Source: Smithellaceae bacterium (lineage in GTDB: Bacteria; Desulfobacterota; Syntrophia; Syntrophales; JAQULV01). Taken from it: a stretch of DNA of 6,007 nt. Under the pieces are notes generated by a model that was not told where the DNA came from, did no database searches, and saw nothing but the letters and a program-made list of their open reading frames with translations. The translations under genes were made by a program, and so were the position numbers. The stretch spans positions 1 through 6,007 of the forward strand of contig JAQULV010000100.1 of the NCBI GenBank assembly GCA_028718405.1. The letters run 5' to 3'. Positions 1 through 6,007 of the stretch are shown here, piece after piece (the first letter of the stretch is position 1; each line of letters begins with the position of its first letter).

Positions 1-48
1 CCCCTTTTCGCCGCCTGCCGACGAACTAAATTCTGAGGGTGCAAATCT

Positions 49-1644
49 ATGCTGGAACTCATGAGAAAACATGCCAGGAACTGGCTCATGAAGGTGATCC
101 TGGGAATCATCATCGTCGTCTTCGTTCTCTACTTCGGTTCTACGCGCGGCCGCCAGAAGGCCGATTCTATCGCCGCCCTCGACAACAAAACCATCAGCTA
201 CGTGGAATATCAACGCGAATACGAACGGCTCCTGGACGCCTACCGGGAACGCTTCCAGGGCGCCCTGACCGACGAAGTCCTCAAACAGCTCAACCTCAAA
301 CAGCAAGCCTATGACGACCTCATCAACCAGGCCGTGATGATGCAAAAGGCGGAAGACATGAAAATTCAGGTGAGCGACGAAGAGGTTAAAAACATGATCC
401 TTTCGTATCCGGCCTTCCAGAGGGGAGGCGCCTTCGATCAGAGGATCTACGAGGAGCTGCTGCGTTACAACAAGATGACCCCCGAGGAATTCGAAGCCGC
501 CCAGCGCAAGAACCTCACCATAGGAAGGCTCAGCCAGCTGATCCAGGAAGGCATGCACGTCTCAGACCGCGAGGTCTTGGATGTCTATCGTGCGCAGGCC
601 GACAAGATCAACGCCGAGTTCATCACCTTCGCCGCCCGCGATTTCCGGGCCAGGCTCTCTCCCACCGATGCCGATCTCGAAGGTTACCTGAAGACCCACG
701 GTGATGAATTCCGGGTCCCCGAGCAAATCAAGGTGAGCTACATTGTCTTTCCCGGCGGCGCGTACGGCTCCGGATCGAAGGTCACCGAGGCCGAGATCGC
801 CGACTATTACGACCGCCACCGCGACAGATTTTTGCAGGGCGGAAAGACCCTGTCCCTTAACCAGGTAAGAGGCAAGATTGCTTCCGAGATGCAGCAGATC
901 GGCGGTATGTACCGGGCCGGCGACGAAGCCAAGCGGGCCCATGACACGATCTACCAGGAAGAGAACTTCGACGCTTACGCGGCTAAGAACAAGCTTGCCG
1001 TCCATACCACCGACTACTTCACCTCGCGGAACATCCCTGCCGAGTTCAAGGGGCTGAAGGAATTTTCGACGTTCTTCAGTTTGGACAAAAACGAAATCGG
1101 CCAGGTCCTTTCATCGGACAGCGCCTATTACGTCGTGAAGGTCGTCGACAAGAAGGCCCCTTACGTGCCGCTGCTCAAAGACGTGCGGGCGGAGGTAGAA
1201 AGAGGCTACCTCGATGCCGAATCGCGCAGTCGTTGCCGAAGTGCCGCGGAGGCGGCATTCGCCGCCCTCAAAAAGGGCGGGAGTTTCACCGCGCTGGCTG
1301 CCAAGCAAGGTCTCCAGATCCAGGAAACGGGGTTCTTCCTTCCGGCTGGACCGGCGCCGAAACTGGGAGCCTCCCGCCAGATACAGGAGGCGATGTTTCA
1401 GATATCGGATAAATCGCCTTATCCAGAAGGCCCCCTCAATATGGGAGACGACTCCGTGATCATCCGCTTTAAGGCGCTGGAACCCGCTTCCGTGGCGGAT
1501 TTTGAAGCCAAGAAACAGGCACTCAAACTGGCGTTGCTGCGCATGAAGCGGGCAACGGCCGTCAGCTCCTGGCTGAAGGACACCAAGGCCGCCCTTATCA
1601 AGGACGGCCGTCTGAAGATCTACAAAGAGGTGAAGGATCTCTAA
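49..1644 (+). CDS. ppiD: PpiD/SurA-family periplasmic chaperone, membrane-anchored, apparently without a parvulin domain
   Basis: 531 aa. Seen: a short basic N-terminus (R6, K7, R10, K15) followed by one hydrophobic segment at about residues 13-29, which predicts an inner-membrane anchor with the rest in the periplasm. Residues ~35-230 resemble the SurA/PpiD N-terminal chaperone domain. Residues 245-261 (VTEAEIADYYDRHRDRF) match the helix that normally leads into the parvulin domain of PpiD. No parvulin signature follows (no HIL..., no GGDLG-type motif). The chain goes straight into two repeated modules, about 268-372 and 375-481, each beginning L-x-x-V-R, then a helical tail. Family knowledge: PpiD works at the SecYEG exit as a chaperone for newly exported proteins, and its isomerase domain is dispensable or inactive in E. 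coli. Start: ATG 49, preceded by GAGGGT at 35-40. ATG 61 would also keep the anchor. Stops at 27-29 and 34-36 could end an upstream gene, but too little is visible to say. The family call is firm; the loss of isomerase function is inferred. Confidence 0.85.
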   Translation: MLELMRKHARNWLMKVILGIIIVVFVLYFGSTRGRQKADSIAALDNKTISYVEYQREYERLLDAYRERFQGALTDEVLKQLNLKQQAYDDLINQAVMMQKAEDMKIQVSDEEVKNMILSYPAFQRGGAFDQRIYEELLRYNKMTPEEFEAAQRKNLTIGRLSQLIQEGMHVSDREVLDVYRAQADKINAEFITFAARDFRARLSPTDADLEGYLKTHGDEFRVPEQIKVSYIVFPGGAYGSGSKVTEAEIADYYDRHRDRFLQGGKTLSLNQVRGKIASEMQQIGGMYRAGDEAKRAHDTIYQEENFDAYAAKNKLAVHTTDYFTSRNIPAEFKGLKEFSTFFSLDKNEIGQVLSSDSAYYVVKVVDKKAPYVPLLKDVRAEVERGYLDAESRSRCRSAAEAAFAALKKGGSFTALAAKQGLQIQETGFFLPAGPAPKLGASRQIQEAMFQISDKSPYPEGPLNMGDDSVIIRFKALEPASVADFEAKKQALKLALLRMKRATAVSSWLKDTKAALIKDGRLKIYKEVKDL

Positions 1645-1654
1645 ACAAAACCGC

Positions 1655-1682
1655 GCCCCTCGTTCCGGACACACAGAGGGGC
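1655..1682 (+). terminator. Hairpin just after the PpiD-like gene, possible terminator
   Basis: A perfect 7-bp stem (GCCCCTC at 1655-1661, GAGGGGC at 1676-1682) with a 14-nt loop begins 11 nt after the TAA stop. No T-run follows, so it is not a classical intrinsic terminator. It could stabilise the mRNA 3' end or act together with Rho. A second short stem, CCGCC/GGCGG at 1710-1714 and 1724-1728, lies just downstream and also lacks a T-run. Confidence 0.35.
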
Positions 1683-1794
1683 CACCTACCCGCGACAACG
1701 GCAACGCGGCCGCCCCACGGGACGGCGGGGGTTGGCCGGTTATGTAGTTATAATTTCAAGATTATTTTACCGCCAAAAAACCTGCAAAATTAGC

Positions 1795-1821
1795 TTGACA
1801 ATCCCCCCCTTTTCTTATTAC
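1795..1821 (+). promoter_or_regulatory. Candidate sigma-70-type promoter for the GRE operon
   Basis: A perfect TTGACA (1795-1800) is followed after 15 bp by TATTAC (1816-1821). The spacing is short and the -10 is weak, so this is a candidate only. Transcription would start near 1828 and leave a leader of about 215 nt before the GRE start codon. The nearby TATAAT at 1749-1754 is an alternative -10 with no clear -35. I found no convincing sigma-54 -24/-12 element. Confidence 0.3.
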
Positions 1822-1834
1822 GGTTTCTCCATCA

Positions 1835-1849
1835 AATGATTGAATCATT
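1835..1849. promoter_or_regulatory. Perfect 7-1-7 palindrome, candidate operator
   Basis: The sequence AATGATT-G-AATCATT is a perfect inverted repeat about one helical turn long per half-site pair. It also overlaps a direct repeat, ATTGAAT at 1839-1845 and again at 1847-1853. It lies just downstream of the candidate -10 (1816-1821), where a repressor would block initiation or early elongation. The half-sites are AT-rich, as is common for dimeric helix-turn-helix regulators. It does not match FNR (TTGAT-N4-ATCAA) in orientation or spacing. No regulator gene is encoded in the window. The repeat is certain; its function is inferred. Confidence 0.4.
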
Positions 1850-2043
1850 GAATGGAACAATCCGATGATATCCCCTACGGAGAAGGCCCGTAGAAATTCC
1901 GAACCCTCGCAGACGCTCATTCCGACCGGCGCCAGTCTCCCTTGTACCTTTATTGCGTCCTCTGTTCCATAAAGCGCGGCAATTCGTATCTCTAAAACGT
2001 AACCCACAGCTTAGCCCGGCACTATTGAAGAAGGAGGATCGTC

Positions 2044-4440
2044 ATGTCGTACCGAACTCAACGGCTCATGGTGAATACCCCGATCAAGGCCCAGCAGGTC
2101 GCCCTGCAGGAGCTCAGCGATGATGCGCGCTCCACAAGGCCTGGTCTCAGTTGGTCCATCGATTTGGAGAGGGCGAGGCTCTTAACCAAGTCCTACCGCG
2201 CCACCGAGGGCGAGCCCATGGGTATCAGGCGCGCCAAGGCCCTGGCCCACATCTTGGACAACATGACGATCTACATCAATCCCGAGGAGATCATCGTGGG
2301 CAACTATTGCTCCAACAAGGATTCCGTTCCTTTCTATCCGGAACTCGCCTGGAAATGGATCGCCCGGGAGACGGCACCGGGACAGGTTTACGCAAATCTT
2401 TTGACCGACGAGGGAAGGGCCGAGCTGCAGGAAATAGGAAACTACTGGGGTGACAAGTCGATCCATCACCGGATGAGAAGCTACCTCCCCAAAGAGTTGA
2501 CGGAGGTATTCTGGGTTTTCAACTACGAGGCCTCGACGCCCAACTACGAAAAGATCTTGTCGGTAGGCCTTTCCGGTCTCATCGCCGAAACGAAGCAGCG
2601 GCTGGAAACACTGGACAAGGATTACCTGGCTGAGACCATGACCGGCCAGGAGTTCCTGAAGAAGAAGAATTTCCTCGAAGGCGCCCTCATCACGCTGGAA
2701 GCCGCAATCCGCTGGGGTAAACGCTACGCGGCGCTGGCCAAGGAACTAGCCGCCAAAGAAAAGGACCCCGCCCGGAAAGCCGAGCTGGAGTCGATCATCG
2801 CCGCCTGCGAACACGTGCCCGAACATCCCGCGCGCAACCTCCAGGAGGCGCTCCAGTGCTACTGGTTAATACACCTCATCATCAATTTCATCGACCTGCC
2901 CCAGGTGGGATCGGGCGTCCGCTTTGACGTCGTCTTCAACCCCTATTACGAGCGCGACTTGGCCGCCGGCAAGATCACGAGAGATCAAGCCCAGGAGCTG
3001 GTCGAGTTTCTCTTCGTCAAGTTCCAGGAGACGGGCTTCCTCCATCCGCCTATCTGGTCCGGCTTCGGCGGCGGAACCCTGGGCTTCCAGACAGTGACCT
3101 TGGGCGGGACCGACGCCGACGGCAACGACATCACCAACGAGATGAGCTATATCCTGCTGGACGCGACGCTCGGCATCCGCGCCATCGTCCCGCCGCTGGC
3201 GCTGCGCTGGCATGACAAGATGCCCAAGAAACTCGTGGCCAAGGCGATAGAGCTCATGGCCTCAGGGATGCCGCAGCCCGCCATCTTCAACGACAAGGTG
3301 AACGTCCCCAGGCTCCTGAAGCTGGGTTGTCCGTTGGAGGATGCACGGCTTTACTCGATTAACAACTGCATGGTCCCCACGATCCCCGGCAAGAATTTCA
3401 GCCACATCTCCGCCTGGGCAAGCGGCGTCCCCATCGCCCTGTGCTTCACGCAGGCGCTGGGCATGGACCCGCTGGCGATCTACAAAAAGGCAGGAAGAAG
3501 AACAATCGATCCGAAAAAGCTTTCCTCCATGGAAGAGCTCATGGACGCCGCTGTGGAGAACTACAGTTGGGTCATCCATCGGCTCACGCTTGTGGGCAAC
3601 ATCGCCGACGCACTCTACGAGGAGTACGCCCCGCGGCCGTTTCTCTCGTCGCTCATCGACGACTGCATCACCCGCGCTCAGGACGTACGCGAATGGAACT
3701 ACAAGCCCGACTACCGTGATATCACGCTCTTCGGCCTCAACACCACGGCCGACTCTCTGGCGGCGGTGAAAAAGATCGTCTTCGACGAAAAGAAGGCGAC
3801 GATGGAAGAACTGCTCGCGGCTCTCAAGGCCAACTGGAAGGGATACGAGAAACTGAAGAAGATGTGTCTTGACGCCCCCAAGTTCGGAAACGACGACGAT
3901 TACGTCGATCTCGTCTCCCGCGAGCTGGCACGCCGGATATCCGACGAGACCTCCAAATGCAAGACCAACCGCGGAACACCCGTCATCGCCGACGGCACGG
4001 CGGCCACCGCTTGGTGGAGCTTCGGTCGCGTCTGCGCCGCCACCCCCGATGGACGCGACATGTGCGAGCCCTTCAACGACGGGACGATCTCGCCCATGGC
4101 GGGCCGTGACAAGCTGGGCCCCACGGCGGTTCTGAAGTCGGTCTCAAAGGTGGACCCGCTGATCAGCTGGAACCACCTTTTCAACCAGAGCTTCATGCCC
4201 AACTATTTGACCGGCCACAACGCCGAGACCTTTGCCCAGTACCTGAAGACCTTCGGCGATCTGGGCATCCACCATATCCAGTTCACGACGGTCGCCCGGG
4301 AGACGCTCCAGGACGCCCAGGCCAATCCCGAACGCTACCCCAACCTGATGGTGAGGGTCGCCGGCTTTGCCGCCTACTTTATCGATTTGGACAGGAGCAT
4401 CCAGGATTCCATTATCGCCCGTACGCCGCAGTGCCTGTGA
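2044..4440 (+). CDS. Glycyl radical enzyme of unassigned substrate, active-site loop NCMVP
   Basis: 798 aa, full length for the PFL-like GRE family. Landmarks: IRRAKALAHILDNM at 61-74 and EEIIVGN at 81-87 (typical N-terminal GRE block), a GG-rich segment ending in TVTLGG, the catalytic cysteine loop at 438-450 with C442, PKFGNDDD at 612-619, ATPDGR at 666-671, and the glycyl radical motif RVAGF at 771-775 with radical glycine G774. Known mechanism: the radical on G774 is passed to C442, which abstracts hydrogen from the substrate. C442 is followed by M443, V444 and P445. There is no second cysteine before it, as in pyruvate formate-lyase (CCVSP), and no glutamate at +2, as in GCVE-type dehydratases, decarboxylases, choline lyase and sulfo-lyases. 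CM-x-P recalls benzylsuccinate/alkylsuccinate synthases, but A457 lies where I recall their fumarate-binding arginine, and no small subunits are adjacent. The chain ends in PQCL with an unusual C797. Start: ATG 2044, 6 nt after AAGGAGG. Family certain, reaction unknown. Probably cytoplasmic and oxygen-sensitive. Confidence 0.95.
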   Translation: MSYRTQRLMVNTPIKAQQVALQELSDDARSTRPGLSWSIDLERARLLTKSYRATEGEPMGIRRAKALAHILDNMTIYINPEEIIVGNYCSNKDSVPFYPELAWKWIARETAPGQVYANLLTDEGRAELQEIGNYWGDKSIHHRMRSYLPKELTEVFWVFNYEASTPNYEKILSVGLSGLIAETKQRLETLDKDYLAETMTGQEFLKKKNFLEGALITLEAAIRWGKRYAALAKELAAKEKDPARKAELESIIAACEHVPEHPARNLQEALQCYWLIHLIINFIDLPQVGSGVRFDVVFNPYYERDLAAGKITRDQAQELVEFLFVKFQETGFLHPPIWSGFGGGTLGFQTVTLGGTDADGNDITNEMSYILLDATLGIRAIVPPLALRWHDKMPKKLVAKAIELMASGMPQPAIFNDKVNVPRLLKLGCPLEDARLYSINNCMVPTIPGKNFSHISAWASGVPIALCFTQALGMDPLAIYKKAGRRTIDPKKLSSMEELMDAAVENYSWVIHRLTLVGNIADALYEEYAPRPFLSSLIDDCITRAQDVREWNYKPDYRDITLFGLNTTADSLAAVKKIVFDEKKATMEELLAALKANWKGYEKLKKMCLDAPKFGNDDDYVDLVSRELARRISDETSKCKTNRGTPVIADGTAATAWWSFGRVCAATPDGRDMCEPFNDGTISPMAGRDKLGPTAVLKSVSKVDPLISWNHLFNQSFMPNYLTGHNAETFAQYLKTFGDLGIHHIQFTTVARETLQDAQANPERYPNLMVRVAGFAAYFIDLDRSIQDSIIARTPQCL

Positions 4441-4459
4441 GCCCTGGAAAGAAAAAGAC

Positions 4460-5383
4460 ATGACCTCTGCCGTCTCCGAAACCATACGGGGGTTGGTGTT
4501 CAGCATCCAGCGCTATAGTATTCATGACGGCCCCGGCATCAGGACAACCGTCTTCCTCAAGGGGTGCCCCCTGCGCTGCAAGTGGTGCTCCAACCCGGAG
4601 TCGCTGCAACCGCGACCGGAACTGATGTTCCGCAAGGTGAAGTGCGACCTCTGCGGAAGCTGCGTTGCCGCCTGCCCCAGGGGCGCCGTCGTGTTGCAGG
4701 AAGAGAAGCTCGAGATCGACCGCGAGATGTGCGACTCCTGTGGCGAGTGTATCGCGGCGTGCCCCAAGGGCGCCTTCGAGATGGCGGGCCGCTTGCTCGG
4801 CGTGGCCGAGGTCCTGACGGAAGTTAGAAAGGACGACATCTTCTATCTCAACTCGTCGGGCGGCATGACGCTTTCCGGCGGCGAGCCTCTAATGCAGGGT
4901 GAGTTCGCCATAGAGGTCCTGAAGGCATGCAAAAGGTCCGGCCTGCACACCACCCTCGACACGAGCGGCTACGTCGCCCGGGAGGTGCTGGAGCAGGCGC
5001 TGGAATTCGCCGACCTGGTCCTCTTTGACGTGAAGCACCTGGATGCGGAAGAACATAAGAGCCTAACCGGCGTCGATAACGGGCTCATTCAAGATAATCT
5101 CCGCGTGACCGTGGCTAGTGGCGCAAGGGTTTGGATCAGGGTGCCCGTGATCCCCGGGTTCAACGACTCGCCCGATGATATCCGGAGACTGGCGAAAGGG
5201 ACAGCAAAACTGGCCGTCGAGAAGGTATCGCTCCTCGGCTACCACGAATGGGGAAAGCAGAAATATGAGTGCCTGGGAAGAACCTATCCTCTGGAAGGCT
5301 TGATCCCGCCTACGGAGGAACGGTTGGGGGAGCTGGCACGAATAATAGAAGCGGAAGGATTGCAGGTCACGATTGGTTACTGA
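4460..5383 (+). CDS. Glycyl radical enzyme activase (radical SAM, two ferredoxin-type clusters)
   Basis: 307 aa. It would cleave S-adenosylmethionine reductively to 5'-deoxyadenosyl radical and abstract hydrogen from G774 of the GRE encoded just upstream. Seen: the radical-SAM CX3CX2C motif at C36, C40 and C43. An inserted 8Fe ferredoxin-like domain follows, with two CX2CX2CX3C motifs (C62, C65, C68, C72 and C91, C94, C97, C101). The SAM-binding GGEP is at 140-143. A typical activase C-terminal stretch contains YHEWGKQKYECLG. The ferredoxin insert is found in activases of GRE eliminases and X-succinate synthases and is absent from the short pyruvate formate-lyase activase, so it agrees with a non-PFL partner. 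Start: the frame is open upstream to 4367 inside the GRE gene. ATG 4460 is preferred because it lies 19 bp after the GRE stop, follows a modest GGAAAG at 4446-4451, and places the radical-SAM cysteines at the usual distance from the N-terminus. Very probably co-transcribed with the GRE. Confidence 0.95.
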   Translation: MTSAVSETIRGLVFSIQRYSIHDGPGIRTTVFLKGCPLRCKWCSNPESLQPRPELMFRKVKCDLCGSCVAACPRGAVVLQEEKLEIDREMCDSCGECIAACPKGAFEMAGRLLGVAEVLTEVRKDDIFYLNSSGGMTLSGGEPLMQGEFAIEVLKACKRSGLHTTLDTSGYVAREVLEQALEFADLVLFDVKHLDAEEHKSLTGVDNGLIQDNLRVTVASGARVWIRVPVIPGFNDSPDDIRRLAKGTAKLAVEKVSLLGYHEWGKQKYECLGRTYPLEGLIPPTEERLGELARIIEAEGLQVTIGY

Positions 5384-5405
5384 GTCGAGGCTGGCGCAAG
5401 TCGAA

Positions 5406-5420
5406 CCTTTTTCAAAAAGG
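5406..5420 (+). repeat. Perfect inverted repeat overlapping the ligase ribosome site
   Basis: CCTTTTT-C-AAAAAGG is a perfect 7-1-7 palindrome in the 45-bp gap between the activase and ligase genes. Its right arm overlaps the ligase Shine-Dalgarno AAGGAGG (5417-5423). In RNA it could fold as a 6-bp stem with a 3-nt loop and partly hide the ribosome site. The stem has only two G-C pairs, so any effect would be weak. It is also too weak to be a convincing terminator. Confidence 0.4.
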
Positions 5421-5428
5421 AGGGAACC

Positions 5429-6007
5429 ATGCTGCCTGATAGACCTTGGTACAAATCTTACCACCCCAAAGTACCCCGCGAAGTCAACATAGAAGAAACA
5501 ACTCTCACGGAAGCCCTGACGAAGACGGCGCTGTTGCACCCGAATACGGAGGCCCTGATCCTCATGGGGAAGAGGATCACCTACAAACAACTGGATGGGC
5601 TCGTCAACCGCTTTGCCAAGGCACTGCTCGATCTGGGCGTGGGAAAAGGCGACAAGGTCGCGCTGCTCCTTCCCAACCTGCCGCAGACGGTCATCGCTAA
5701 CTACGCGATCCACCGGATCGGCGCCGTGGCGGTGAACAACAACCCGCTCTATACCGAGCGCGAACTCGCCTACCAGCTCAACGATTCCGACGCCAAGGTG
5801 GCGATCATCCTCGATCTCCTTTTGCCGCGCATCCAGGGGCTCCAGGACAAGACCAAGGTGGGATCGATTATCACCAGCCATATCAGCGACTACCTCCCCT
5901 TTCCGAAGAAGCAGCTCTTTCCTCTCGTGAAGAAGGGGATGTTCCGCAAGATCGAGCCACAGAAAGGTGTCTATCAGTTCCTCGATCTGATGGATAAATA
6001 CGGTGAT
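5429..6007 (+). CDS. AMP-forming acyl-CoA ligase, FadD-like (3' end outside window)
   Basis: The first 193 residues are visible; the frame is open to the window edge, and the family is usually ~500-570 aa. These enzymes activate a carboxylic acid with ATP to an acyl-adenylate, then transfer it to CoA. Seen: the N-terminal ANL-superfamily pattern, with TYKQLDGLVNRFAKAL at 51-66, GVGKGDKVALLLPN at 70-83, and HRIGAVAVNNNPLYTERELAYQ at about 95-116, the NPLYTERE stretch being typical of long-chain (FadD-type) ligases. SDYLPFPKK at 153-161 also fits that group. The P-loop (A3), acetate- and adenylate-binding motifs lie beyond the window, so catalytic competence cannot be judged. Start: ATG 5429, 5 nt after AAGGAGG (5417-5423). 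It follows the activase by 45 bp on the same strand. Inference: it acts on the GRE product or a related acid, as ligases do downstream of alkylsuccinate synthases. A general fatty-acid role is also possible. Confidence 0.88.
   Translation, partial: MLPDRPWYKSYHPKVPREVNIEETTLTEALTKTALLHPNTEALILMGKRITYKQLDGLVNRFAKALLDLGVGKGDKVALLLPNLPQTVIANYAIHRIGAVAVNNNPLYTERELAYQLNDSDAKVAIILDLLLPRIQGLQDKTKVGSIITSHISDYLPFPKKQLFPLVKKGMFRKIEPQKGVYQFLDLMDKYGD

Larger units (their letters stand above)
1645..2043. other. 399-bp intergenic region upstream of the glycyl radical enzyme operon
   Basis: No convincing gene is seen here. The first ~95 bp (to about 1740) are very GC-rich and contain two hairpins. From 1741 to about 2030 the DNA is visibly more AT-rich than the flanking genes, as expected of a regulatory region. 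It holds a perfect TATAAT hexamer at 1749-1754 without a good -35, a TTGACA at 1795-1800 with a weak -10, a run of seven C at 1803-1809, a perfect palindrome at 1835-1849, and a strong ribosome site AAGGAGG at 2031-2037 for the next gene. An 81-codon open frame runs on the minus strand (2007-1762, GTG start). It has no ribosome site, shows no recognisable similarity and overlaps the regulatory signals, so it was not called as a gene. Confidence 0.6.

Noticed and set aside
39..314. Plus-strand frame overlapping the start of the PpiD-like gene
   Set aside because: It is Arg/Pro/Gln-rich, as expected for an out-of-frame shadow of GC-rich coding DNA, and it overlaps a well-supported gene.
1832..1843. 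TCAA-N4-TTGA resembling an FNR/CRP-type site
   Set aside because: The half-sites are in the opposite orientation to the FNR consensus TTGAT-N4-ATCAA, and the flanking bases do not match CRP (TGTGA).
1762..2007. Minus-strand 81-codon open frame (GTG start) in the intergenic region
   Set aside because: There is no ribosome site before the GTG, codon use (ATA, AGA, TTA) differs from the neighbours, no family is recognisable, and it overlaps the candidate promoter and palindrome. A blastp hit to a conserved small protein would change this.
2044..4440. Annotation of the GRE as pyruvate formate-lyase
   Set aside because: The adjacent Cys-Cys pair is replaced by Asn-Cys, and the partner activase carries two extra ferredoxin clusters unlike the PFL activase. 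Automatic pipelines may still use the name.
4367..4459. N-terminal extension of the activase frame starting at 4367
   Set aside because: It would overlap the last 74 bases of the GRE gene, including the radical-glycine domain code. The extra residues do not look like the family, and ATG 4460 has better spacing and family fit.
5063..5881. Long minus-strand frame (272 codons) across the activase-ligase junction
   Set aside because: It covers two well-supported plus-strand genes and their intergenic gap. It has no recognisable motif, and long antisense frames are common in GC-biased genes.
1..6007. CRISPR arrays, tRNA/rRNA genes, insertion sequences, att sites
   Set aside because: I looked for regularly spaced repeats, tRNA-like cloverleaf sequences, transposase-like frames and terminal inverted repeats and saw none.

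Overview
The window suggests a Gram-negative anaerobe, most likely a deltaproteobacterium in the broad sense (Desulfobacterota, possibly a syntroph or sulfate reducer). This is an inference from three things: GC-rich coding DNA with strong AAGGAGG-type ribosome sites, a membrane-anchored periplasmic PpiD-like chaperone, and an oxygen-sensitive glycyl radical enzyme (GRE) with its radical-SAM activase followed by a FadD-type acyl-CoA ligase. No taxonomic marker is present, so the assignment is tentative. All genes seen lie on the + strand.

Layout: (1) 49-1644, a 531-aa PpiD/SurA-family protein with one N-terminal membrane anchor. It appears to lack the parvulin (prolyl isomerase) domain and to retain the two repeated C-terminal modules. 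(2) 1645-2043, a 399-bp intergenic region. Its first ~95 bp are GC-rich and hairpin-forming. The rest is more AT-rich and holds promoter-like hexamers and a perfect 7-1-7 palindrome. (3) 2044-4440, a 798-aa GRE with radical glycine G774 and catalytic cysteine C442. (4) 4460-5383, its 307-aa activase with a radical-SAM cluster site and two ferredoxin-type [4Fe-4S] sites. (5) 5429-6007, the first 193 codons of an AMP-forming acyl-CoA ligase that runs off the window.

The GRE, activase and ligase are closely spaced (19 and 45 bp) and look like one operon. The activase would install the glycyl radical on the GRE. The GRE would convert an unknown substrate, and the ligase could join the resulting or accompanying carboxylic acid to CoA. 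The GRE is the main point of interest. Its active-site loop reads N-C-M-V-P. It lacks the Cys-Cys pair of pyruvate formate-lyase and the Cys-x-Glu of GRE dehydratases, decarboxylases and C-N/C-S lyases. It is closest in style to the Cys-Met-Ser-Pro loop I recall for benzylsuccinate-type fumarate-adding enzymes. However, it seems to lack their fumarate-binding arginine, and no small subunits are encoded beside it. It may therefore be a divergent X-succinate synthase (compare the Archaeoglobus PflD type) or a GRE of undescribed chemistry.
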